Shown: positions 1-11,000 of the stretch, in pieces
Layout: each line of letters opens with the position of its first letter
Position numbering within the stretch: position 1 is the stretch's first letter
Program-made: the position numbers and the translations under genes
Assembly (NCBI GenBank): GCA_958450365.1
Contig: CAUEEP010000889.1
Coordinates: forward strand, 1-64,000
Direction of reading: 5' to 3'
Length of the DNA: 64,000 nucleotides
DNA from: Mesorhabditis belari
Lineage: Eukaryota; Nematoda; Chromadorea; Rhabditida; Rhabditidae
Notes under the pieces: model-generated
The model's input: the letters and a program-made list of their open reading frames with translations, nothing else
Databases searched by the model: none
Told to the model about the DNA's origin: nothing

Positions 1-267
1 AAATAGAATCTGACTGGGCCACGATTTGTATCACTACGTAGTTAAAAACTGCAAATTTTCCTTTGGACTAGCAAAATATGATAAACTTTATAACTCTAGG
101 TAACTTTTCAGGCCGCCTCTTGCTGTCCTTAACGGCTTGTTAATGACAGGTTATGTATTACCTCGCTTGAGTACACTCCAAATCTTTTGTAAAATTCGGT
201 ACTTTCTAGTGATATCCCTTTCAAAAGCACACTTTCAAAAGTACAACTTTTATCGAAATCTTAAAAT
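1..267. other. Left-edge spacer, nothing recognised
   Basis: AT-rich sequence with no supported exon, RNA or repeat unit on either strand. Confidence 0.5.
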
Positions 268-760
268 CTACATCAACACAATGACAATCGTTGAATGACA
301 TTCGCCGCTTGGAAAATGAACAAGAGACTTAAGTCGATGATGTCATAGAAACGAATCCAATACATGTGGAGGTCTTCACGGTGGGATCTCCGTTTTATGT
401 AATTGCAAGCATTCTGGACTAAGGCTTGCTATTGAGAGGCTAGTTTCCATTTAACTAGTGTACTTTATGCTTAAAGCTGTAAACGCATTCTTTCTAACGC
501 ACTGAAGACACATTTCCTTTAGATTCATTTCCTCTAGAAATCAAAGGCATCACTGCGAGAAAAGAAGTAGAATCAAAAAGTACCAGAAAGGGTGTGTTTA
601 CACACATTTGGCTTAAAAGTACTGCCTATGGGGGCAACAACTCAAATCGAGCATCCCAGAACTAAACAAACCCCCAATAACATCTTCAGCTCGTTGAGCG
701 CACTCCGAAGCTCACCCGTCGAGCGGAGTACCCGTAAACCGAGCCGGCTTGGCAAAATAA
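268..760. repeat. Dispersed repeat, copy 1
   Basis: About 490 bp matching 24567-25050 in the same orientation, with small indels. Both begin near TACATCAACACAATGAC and end near a GGCTTGGC/GACTTGGC segment. The short ORF near the end reads similarly in both copies (a STRKPSRLG stretch), but I see no gene context, so I treat it as a repeat of unknown class. Confidence 0.75.
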
Positions 761-1800
761 AAAGATGTTATTTGTGTCGATTATCCTTTCTGAACTCTTG
801 CAAAATACTTCAAGTCAGAAAAAGGAAAAAATTGGAAAGTTACCATCACCTTTTTTGATGTAAACTACAAGCTTTTGATGTAATGGTATTCACAAATTAA
901 CTCAAGAAAGTTTAGAACAATTTTGTTTATAACTACGTTTCATAACCAACTTCGCAAAGCCAGTTATAAATTTCAATCATTCAATGGACTGACTCGTGAT
1001 GCTGTTACTATGATACATTGCATGAAAAAAATTATAACTTCTTCCATCAAATGAAAGGGAAATGATAACGATTTTTTTCTTGTGACATGTGCTCGGAAAC
1101 TTTTTTTTGCTATCCATTAGCACTTACGGTTATAGTAAACGTCCTCGTGTAAGTGACCGGCTGTACAGTGTGTCTTTTGTAGCTTCGATATTCTAGCCTT
1201 CTTTTATCATCCCTCGAAACGCCATTGATAGGTGTTCTTGTACGTTCCACCACGTTCCCCATTACACCCGTTCGTTGTTGTTACGTTCCCACGATAACAA
1301 AAGAAAAAGTGAAAGGCGCTGGAACGCGGTAGTTGTCAACGTGTCAACTTTCAAGAAAGTTAGTTATGAATTCAATCGTCCAATGGACTGACTTGATCTC
1401 TTTAACCTGATTATGAGTACGGTAAAAGCTACCATGTTTTAAAAAAACATCATAGACCTTTTTATTTGAAAGAATCAACAGCCCAAGTCTCTAACTTTTT
1501 CCCTCAAAGCACTTCGCTAAAACCGAAACCGTCAATGTGCCCGACGAAGCCGCAAATTTTCGATTCGATTCCGCCAAATCGCAAACCCAGCTAAGCCCTA
1601 GTTAGAAAAAAGTTCAGAATCCAGCTTTCTCTTTCTGTATTTCATTCACTCGTTTCTCCCCTCCTAAAAGAGTCCGATTTCGATCGGCCAAATTTTTTTC
1701 GGTCACAAAGTTTTTTGTAACAATCCAAGCCACTTTTCGGAGAGAGACGCACAACGCGCGGCCACTTTTTGCCTCCCCAGTTTCTTGCTTTCTTGCTGGA
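761..1800. other. Intergenic, upstream of collagen
   Basis: No supported exons. A TTTCAAGAAAGTTAGTTATGAATTCAATC-like stretch near 1345-1390 weakly repeats 905-985. The last 200 bp are presumably collagen promoter. Confidence 0.45.
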
Positions 1801-1820
1801 GGGCACATAAAAACTGGCAG

Positions 1821-1829
1821 CATATAAGC
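1821..1829 (+). promoter_or_regulatory. TATA-like box of the collagen gene
   Basis: CATATAAGC lies 83 bp before the proposed ATG at 1912. A second candidate, CATAAAAAC, is at 1805-1813. Assigned by position and sequence only. Confidence 0.4.
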
Positions 1830-1911
1830 GTGATTGGAGATCGAGGAAAAGAGCTGAAATCGAGTGTTTATTCCTTTTTCAAATCGTCTTTCTTTGAACG
1901 CAACGAAAAGA

Positions 1912-4410
1912 ATGAAGGTTGGTTCTAATGTTGGTACTCGTTTATTCTGAAATTCCCCCGAAAATGAGGATTACGGTAATGAAAGTATAGTTTAAATTAT
2001 TTAAGGAGTACTTTCGTAGTTCTTTAGAATTTAAGTATCATAAAGTTATGATATAGTTGTTCACATGTTAGCTATTCTATTAGATCAAGATTAAGCGGTA
2101 CTAGGCCCACACCAAAAGCTGTTAGCCTACCCATTTTGAATTTAAATTAGTTCCGAGCATTAGATCTAGAAAGCTTGACCTTAAGAACTGCTAGTGTATG
2201 ATAGGCTATAGTAGCTACCTAAAGTACGATGGTGTACAATAGGCTAGACTGTCTGGGGTATGATAGGCTATAGTAGCTACTAAAGTACGATGGTGTGCAA
2301 TAGGCTAGACTGTCTGGGGTATGATAGGCTATAGTAGCTACTAAAGTAGATGATGTACGATAGGCTGCCTGGTGTACGGTTGGCTACAATAGCTATTAAA
2401 GTGCGATGGTGTACGATGGTGCGATAGGCTAGACTGCCTGGCGTACGGTACGCTACAGTAGCTAATTGTAAGCGCATCTTTTAGAAAATCAAAAGATCAA
2501 AAGATCAGCTAAACAGAAAGAAAGCTTTTGAGAAGATTTCGATTCATTTCAGAAAACTAAAGAGCTTCAGGTGTCCGATGATCGCACTTTTTAGAGCACA
2601 ACTTATTTAATACCAATCAGATGTCTATGAGCATAGAAAGTCAAAAACTTGTAACACTAGCTTGTAACACTAACTTCAAACACTAACTTCAAAAAAACTC
2701 AAAGACTACCTTAAAAAGTGCCATTTCCAGTCAGTGGGCGTGGCGGTAGGCGCCTCGATGGCTTTAGCGGCTACATTGACTGCTTTGGTCGCGATTCAAA
2801 CGATCGTTTCGGATATCGATCGAATGCATGATGAGGTAAAAGTTTTCTTTTCTACTTTCAATGCAAATTTGTATCTATAATAAGAATTCGTAAGAAAACT
2901 AGCTTACAGTAAGCTTCAATTTGTAAATCTAAATTGAGCCTCCCTAAGTTTGTGAAAAAGTTTTTCGAAAGACAACATATAATATTAGAAAAAGACTATC
3001 CATAGTAACTATAACTTTATATTGAAAAATTCATTCTAATAAAAACAAATACAACAAGACTTCAATTCCAGATCATGGACGGTCTTGGTGATTTCCGCAC
3101 GATCTCCGAGGATACATGGGTCCGCATCCTTTCCTTCCAAGTCAACCAGGTAAAAAAGGGTTTATAGAATAATTAGATAAGAACTGAACTAGATAAAGAT
3201 TTCTATTTTTAGAACGGTGATAGTAAACACGTCGATTTCGCATCAATTCTCCGCCACAAGAGACAAGCATCCAACTCGCATGCTCAGTGCAATTGTGCTG
3301 CCAACTCAAGAGTGCGTTTTTTTGTCTTTCTCATCTTTCTCATCTTTCTCATTTTCTCAAAACCTCGAAAATGTACTGACAATGAGCACTGATCGTACTA
3401 TACAATCACAAAGTATTGCAATAGTAGTACTTCAGCACAGCTGTCAGATTGGAGTTGGTGACGCATACTGACGAAACTTTAGCACCCTAATGAGAATATT
3501 TAAGTATTTAAGTACTAATAGCGAACTACTGATAAGTACTGCTTTTGTACTACTTAAGCTATGGCAATTACAGTAGGACTGCAGTAGTTTAATGGTACTG
3601 TACTTCTAAGCAATAATCAAACCATTTCCAGGGTTGTCCAGCCGGACCTCCAGGGCCACCCGGTCCACCTGGTAAACGCGGAGATCAAGGACCTGATGGA
3701 GATCATGGTCGCCAAGGAACTTCAGGAATCGCGTTGGCTGTCACCCACAACATTCCCGGCGGATGCATCGTTTGCCCACCCGGCGATCAAGGACCACCCG
3801 GTTTGTTCTTGACTACTTATTATTAGCTAATTCTAAGTCTACAAAGTTGTAGCATAGATACACAGAACATAATACAGTACAATATGAAACCCTATTCCAG
3901 GAGATGATGGAAAGCCTGGTCCCAAGGGATTCCCTGGAGCTCAAGGCGAGGCTGGACAACCTGGAGCTGATGGAGAACCTGGAGAGCCTGGAGAGGGGTG
4001 GAGATCAAGGATTGGCTGGACAACCAGGTACTGATGGAGAAGACGGGCACCCGGGAAGAGACGGAACTATGGGATCACCTGGAGAGCCTGGACCACAGGG
4101 AGAACCCGGATGGACTGGACCACAAGGAGAGCCGGGAAAACCTGGAGACTCGGGCCAGGATGGAGAACCCGGAGACGAGGGACCTCAGGGACCACCTGGA
4201 TCGCCCGGAAAGGTGAGCAAACATTGGCATATTAAGCTTTACTGGAAATTACTGTAATCATTCTTGATCTAGCTTTAGTTACCCATTTCTAAACTTTCAA
4301 ACTTTCAGCCAGCCAACGATGGCCCTCCCGGAAAGCCTGGATCAGATGGAGCTCAAGGAAAAGATGCGAACTATTGTCCTTGTCCACCAAAGACCCGTCG
4401 CAGGGTATAA
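1912..4410 (+). CDS. Nematode cuticle collagen (frame-broken as read)
   Basis: Exons 1912-1917, 2731-2835, 3072-3149, 3213-3311, 3632-3800, 3901-4212, 4309-4410. The protein opens [16 protein letters not shown], a hydrophobic signal anchor, then a conserved N-terminal block and an RHKRQ furin-like site before CNCAANS. Gly-X-Y blocks start at [14 protein letters not shown], are interrupted by GGCIVCPPG, and continue to a [15 protein letters not shown] tail. This is the standard layout of secreted cuticle collagens that trimerise and are disulfide-linked in the exoskeleton. Exon 6 carries one extra base in the G-run 3995-3998: frame 0 reads GEPGEPGE up to it, and frame +1 resumes [11 protein letters not shown] after it, so removing one G restores continuous Gly-X-Y (about 289 residues). 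Intron 1 (815 bp) holds a 63-bp repeat array. The start codon exon of only 6 nt is inferred. The gene converges on the carboxypeptidase. Confidence 0.88.
2195..2465. repeat. Minisatellite, about 63-bp unit, 4 copies
   Basis: Units contain GATAGGCTATAGTAGCTAC, then AAAGTACGATGGTGTAC and AATAGGCTAGACTG. The later copies drift. It lies in collagen intron 1. Confidence 0.8.
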
Positions 4411-5072
4411 GTTGGAAGAAAAGAAACATTTTTGTAAAGATATTCAAGGAAATAAAGTATTGTATCAAATGCTAATATATAAAAATATTAACTGCACACC
4501 TACCTCAAGCCATCTAGATGCTAGATGCATCTGTACATCTGTATTTCTTTCTTTCTGTACTGAACTTTCCAGATCCTAGAGTCTCAGGGTCCATGAATCG
4601 TAAAGATATTCAAGGAAATGCCAAGATCCATGGATCTTGATCCCTGGATCTTGATCCCTGGATCTGGATCCCTGGATCTGGATCCCTGGATCTGGATCCC
4701 TGGATCTGGATCCCTGGATTTGGATTCCTGGATCTGGATCCCTGGATCTTGATCTCTTGATCCTGACTTAGAGTCAGTACTTCCCCAAGACTCACGGTTT
4801 AGATTCATGGGCCTGTTCCAGGGTTCAGATCTTATAGTTAGGATTCAGTTCCCAGGGTTCAGTGCTCAAAGTGCAGACCTCAGGATCACAGGGTTCAGAT
4901 CTAAATCCTAGGCTTCAAGAATTTCATCTTCCAGGGTCCAAGTCCCAGGTCCTAGATCCCAGGTTTCAAATCTCCAGATTCCAGGCTTTCAGATTCTAGA
5001 TTCCAAGGCTCAGTTCAACGTATTAGTTGAAAGAAAATACGATTTATTTTTGAATCTAAAACTTTAAAACCT
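4411..5072. other. Convergent 3' spacer
   Basis: Between the collagen stop and the carboxypeptidase stop. It holds the 4619-4765 minisatellite, degenerate CCAGGGTTCAG/AGATCCCAGG repeats to 5000, and an AATAAA for the minus-strand gene near 5041-5047. Confidence 0.6.
4619..4765. repeat. Minisatellite, GATCCCTGGATCTG-type unit
   Basis: Tandem 12-14 bp units dominated by GATC, CTGGATCT and GATCCCTG. It is followed by decaying copies to about 5000. Confidence 0.85.
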
Positions 5073-8000
5073 CTACAACAACAAAACCACCAAAAGGGAT
5101 AACAATGACAAAAGCGAGCGGGCGAAAGCGTCATTTGTTGTCGTCGAATCGGTGGGCAGTACCTAGGGTTGTATTCTATGAATGCAGTACCTCAAAGCTA
5201 AAGGGTACAGTGTCCTATGAATAAACTACAGTATCCTAACTAAACTACAGTATCCTAGCTATTCATACGATCTCCTATGAACAACATAAAGTACTCTTTC
5301 GCTACCTATAGCAAAATTTCATCTTTAAGCTCCGCTTTCTAAATCAAAGCTCATTTACCGTAGAAGTTGTCAACAAATCAGCGGGTTTCCTCGTTGGATC
5401 GGCCGTTTGATTCGACGAGTAGTCAACGAGGCCATTTGTGTCGGGGAACATAAAATTCGTGATCATTTGCATCGATGGTCCGGGTCGATCGTTGGGCACC
5501 ATGTGGCCAGCACCCTAAATACATAGCTGAAAGATTCTTTTGCAAAAGTTAGAGCCAACTCTAAGCACAGAGATTTCTACAATTTAACTTCTATTCTATT
5601 TAACTTTCTTCTACTTCAATTTCTACAATAATGTACCCAACCTAGACCATAGACTAGTACCATCTTGCAGTCTCTTAGTGTCGATAGCTTTCTAAACTTT
5701 GCCTGACTTAGAGTCAGTACTTCTCACTGCCCAGACGAGAAGAGGAGTTTTAGTCGATTTCACATTCATTCAGCTCTCATTTCACATTGCTTTTCAAACC
5801 TTAACAGTCAAGACATCGATCGTGATTTGTTGTTTCGTGTAGCGCTGATAGAAGCCGGCCACTTGATCACGAAACCACCAACGATCACGGGGTGTTGACT
5901 GAAGTTTTTTCATGATTTCTGATTTTTGTTTTCAGAAAGTTTCTTTGAGTCGTATCTTATTTTTGAGTGGAAATGAGAATTTAAAACAAACTGTGAAAGC
6001 ATTTTGATTTGTGACATCTCTCATGTGCCAAGCGTCACCCAAATAATTGCACACCGTATCAACATCTCCATTGTAGATTAAGAAACGGAAATTTGGTGTC
6101 TAAACTTTTTTTTGTACAAAGTGAAATGGTAAACAAACAGTAAACAGTAAACAAATAGTAAACAGTAAACAAATAGTAAACAGTAAACAAACAGTAAACA
6201 GTAAACAAATAGTAAACAGTAAACAAACAGTAAACAGTAAACAGTAAACAAACAGTAAACAGTAAACAGTAAACAAACAGTAAACAAACAGTAAACAAAC
6301 AGTAAACAAACAGTAAACAAACAGTAAATAAACAGTAAACAGTAAATAAACAGTAAACAGTAAACAAATAGTAAACAGTAAACAAATAGTAAACAGTAAA
6401 CAAACAGTAAACAGTGAACAGTAAACAGTAAACAAACAGTAAACAGTAAACAAACAGTAAACAGTAAACAGTAAACAAACAGTAAACAAACAGTAAACAA
6501 ACAGTAAATAAACAGTAAACAGTAAATAAACAGTAAACAGTAAACAAATAGTAAACAGTAAACAAACAGTAAACAGTGAACAGTAAACAGTAAACAAACA
6601 GTAAACAGTAAACAAATCTTTACCTTAACATTCTTAATCACATAGTCAAAGAATTGATTTGTCGTGTTGTACGTTAAATGATAGCTGTCATAAAGAGCAT
6701 TGCTAAAGAAAAAGTGAAGAATTTTATTTTAATAGCTTGTCGCTTGTCGCTTCAAGACACTCACTTGCAATCTGTCCACGGGAATGGTTTCCCATCGTTG
6801 TCCTTTCGGTTTTGCCATTCTTGATCAATGTTCAAAGCCTGAATTTATTAGATATTTGATTTATCGTTATTATTTATCGCTATTTGAATCATTTCCATAA
6901 TTCTATTCTCACTTTTTGCACATCTCGTCGATTCGCCCACTTGAAAAGAGCGTCTTCATTCCAACAAATGTAACCCCATTGATTGTCCGTCGAGTCATAG
7001 TTGTATGTGTTCTAAAGAAATCTTTAAGCTTTAATCTATAGATTTAACTATTAAATATAATAGATTATGATCGATTTTTTGCAATATTAAAGCTTTGATA
7101 AGTCTCACCGCTGTATTTGGATCTAACCCAAAGCGTCGTGGCCCAGCGAAGACACGCTTGAAGTTTTTACCTTGAAATTATTGAAGAGTAAAAGATTGTT
7201 TAACGATTTTTGAACGATTCTTGAACGATAATTTAACTACGGTAATATATCTAGATCTATATCTAGATCCATATCTAGATCTATATCTAGATCTATATCT
7301 AGATCCATATCTAGATCCATATCTAGATCCATATCTAGATCCATATCTAGATCTATATCTAGATCTATATCTAGATCCATATCTAGATCTATATCTAGAT
7401 CCATATCTAGATCCATATCTAGATCTATATCTAGATCTATATCTAGATCTATATCTAGATCTATATCTAGATTTATATCTAGATCTATATCTAGATCTAT
7501 ATCTAGATCCATATCTAGATCCATATCTAGATCTATATCTAGATCTATATCTAAATCTATATCTAGATCTATATCTAGATCTATATCTAGATCTATATCT
7601 AGATCTATATCTAGATCTATATCTAGATCTATATCTAGATCTATATCTAGATCCATATCTAGATCTATATCTAGATTTTTAATTGAAAAAACAGCAGTTC
7701 TATAGCAGTTTTCTTTTACAACCAAACCAGCATGTTCTGGTTTCTCGGTAAACGATGAAACAGTTGCATTGACGACGTTTATCGAACTTCCCGTATAGCA
7801 ATCTTGATAGTAATTGTATTGATCCATGCTAAAAAGGGAAAAGGATTACGGGAGAAGTTTATGCTTTTTTGTTTTGTCTTTTTGTTTTGTCTTTTTGTTT
7901 TGTCTTTTTGTTTTGTCTTTTTGTCTTTCTAGCATTACGAAACACAAACTTATCGGGCAAAATGAGCCACTGAGCGGTGAGATTTCCGCAACGAGAGTTA

Positions 8001-11000
8001 TCGCTCACGTAATCGATTTGATTGGTGGTGGAGATGAAATGCTTCGAGAAATCCACCTGAATGTTTCGAGAATATCGAATGTGATTTCACACTCACATTG
8101 TCCATATCAGTGGTTTGATCATCACGACAATACTTCTTGATATCGTCCCAGTCACTGAAAATTTCGAATTTTTTTGCTCTACTGTTCACTTTTTTTCTTA
8201 TAGCCTTAAAATTTGCTATAGTTGACAAGCTGTTACCTTCACAGACAAGCTGTTACCTTCACAGCGAGTTTACAATCACATTTTTAAAACAAATAAACTA
8301 TAGACACTATACATTTTCGTTTCCGATTCGAAATTTTGTCTTGAGATCAGCTTGTCAACTTGTCAAGAAAAGTTTTAAAGAAGTAATTGAAAGAGCATTA
8401 GCTTTTCTACATCTCTATGCTACAGTACACTTGCTATCTTATAGAAAAACGAAAATATTCAACGAAAGAGGCAGATGTTTAGGTTGACTTGAAGAATTCG
8501 AATGTTTAAACTCACTCCAACGAGATTCGTCCATGGTACATGCTCCAGAGGATAAGCGAATTTTGCAAATAGGCCACATTCATGAAACCGTTTCCAATTG
8601 CCGATCCCTAAATGATTGATAAATGATCTTTTAGATAGATAGATAGATAGATGGATGGATAGATAGATAGATAGATAGATGGATGGATGGATGGATAGAT
8701 AGATAGATTGATTGATTGGTTGATTGGTTGATTGATTGATAGATACACTACTGGACAATGAAATATCATATTTGAAAAACGATCGTCACTTTCGCGCGTC
8801 TGTAACTCCCTTGTCTTTACCGTATTTCTAAATATTAATATTACCATTGTGTAGCCCTTTGAAAAGAGCTTCCAGAAAATGTATAACACTAATAGTTTAA
8901 ACTCAAAGACAAGGGAGTTACAGACGCGCGAAAGTGACGATCGTTTTTCAAATATGATATTTCATTGTCCAGTTCTGTAGTTATAATACAACAAAAAATT
9001 TGATTTGCAGCAAAGCTAGAGTAAGCTAAAAGCTGCATTGTAGAAGCTTATTTTCCTCTTTTCCCTAACTTTATTCAGGACCTGAAATAAAGTACGCTAG
9101 ATTTAAGATGAATACACACATGAATTCATAATACATAACACGAAAAAGGCCGACAAAAAAGCAACATGATATAATGTATGGAAGATATGTGTCGTAGCCG
9201 TTTACGAAATTCAGCCGCTAACGAATCATTCGTTAGCCGCTGAATTTGGTAAACGGCTACGACATATGGATAGCACAGATAACGTCAAGAATTCACTTAG
9301 AGCTTCAAGAGCATCTACAGATCATTTGAAGGTTTCAAGACTATTCCCACAAAACTCTGGGAAATCGATTCCAAATTCCTGGCAGTTCTTATTGGAAAAG
9401 AGTTTAGCACAAACTTATTGGAGGTGACTGGAATTTCTAAAACGGTCTTTAGATCTATAAGATATGATCTATAGATAACGAACCTCTATCTTTAGATCTA
9501 AAAATGCAGACAGCGTTAACGTTAACGTTAATAACAATAAAATCGAAATATTGATAAGAGAAATAGATGAGTAGGCTCGTTTCGTGTTAACAAAACTGGA
9601 AACTTGTTTAGCAATACTGAAAGTTGTTTAAAAGTCCGTAAACTGGGTCAGGCCAAAGTCCGACCAGAAATCAGTTCAACCTCTGGATTCTGGTAAGCTT
9701 GGTCAAAGATGTTTGTGGGCTAGATTTGCAGCAAAGCTAGAGTAAGCTGTAGAAGCTTGTTTTCTTCTTTCTTCTTTCTTCTTCCCCCTTTTCTTTCTTT
9801 CTTTCTTTCTTTCTCTTGGCAGATTGAGATAACGAATAGCTCAGTGGTTAGAGGTTAGAGCTCAGTAGTTGCGGTCAAAGCAAAGGTCAAAGCAAAGGTC
9901 AAAGCTTCAATTCCCTCTCAAGAAATCGACTTTTTCTTGCCAATTTCTTTTTTACACTAGATAACATTCTCTTCACTTACTGTACCTGAAAGTTGGGATT
10001 CGGGAAATCGTTCGAATTGATCCCTTTGACTAAGCGAGCGGAGAGCATTGGGATATAGATTCCCGCATAGGATTCACCAGAGAGGAAAAACTTGCGTTTT
10101 TGGTATTTCGTTTGAACTCTAAATCATAAATGATGAGATTACGAAAATTTGGTGCAATAAGCTCTTTCCTATTTCTAGCTATTTTCATATACCGGATTTT
10201 CTCTAATAGTAGTGCACAGCATCGGGCCGAGTTAATGACCATTTTACGGTTTCCAAGTTTTCACAGAAGCTCAACACTCAAATCCCTCACAAGAGCTCAT
10301 CGTCAGCTACATTTTCCGACCCCACATCGATAGGTTCTGATAAGCGCTTCTTGAGATTTCGAGGAATTTAGGCAAAGCTTACGGTGCACTGCTATTAGAG
10401 AAAATACAGTAAACGTTTCCCCCTTTCTACCGTAAACTTGTCTCTTTTTTTTATGCAATTACTTTTTGGTTTGTTTTGTTTTGAGGATTCAAAAAGGATA
10501 GTAGTAGATAGATTTGAGAAGAATTGGACAAGAAAATGGTAGGAAAGGGGAAACATTTTCGAAAATCCTCTCTTGTTTTACCTGGCAAAGAAATCTTTGA
10601 GTGCCGCATAGTTTTGATCGGCCGTTTGATCATCGGAGGCATATGTGTAGTTGTTCGTGTTCGTATCATACGAAAAGCCGACACCGATTGGCGATTCCAA
10701 GTAGAGCACGTTTGCACGCTAGAATTGATCATGAATTTGCACAAAAATTGGTACTATAAAGTACAGAAAGTACAGAAAGTACAGAAAGTAGAGAGAGTAC
10801 AGAGAGTATAGAAAGTACAGAGAGTACAGAAAGTACAGAAAGTACAGAAAGTACAGAAAGTACAGAAAGTACAGAAAGTACAGAAATGACGAACTGTCAC
10901 ACCATAAATCCTTTTTTTTTACTTCAAATCTATCGAATTTGAAAACGATCTATAGCTTAAAAAATCGAGAATTTCAAGAGCTTTCGAATCGAGTAAAGTA

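Noticed and set aside
592..858. 88-codon frame at the left end
   Set aside because: Lies within a dispersed repeat copied at 24.6-25.0 kb; the shared peptide reflects repeat identity, not a supported gene.
3904..4257. Open frame starting MMESLVPRD across collagen exon 6
   Set aside because: Its first 30 codons are the collagen exon in the wrong frame; only the part after the G-run is Gly-X-Y. It is a product of the frame break and the intron.
6059..6641. Long minus-strand frames rich in FTVYCL
   Set aside because: They are translations of the GTAAACA minisatellite in an intron.
7221..7827. Long frames with YLDLYLDP and DLDIDLDI
   Set aside because: Repeat translation of the 12-bp array. 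Only 7828-7728 of the minus strand is a real exon.
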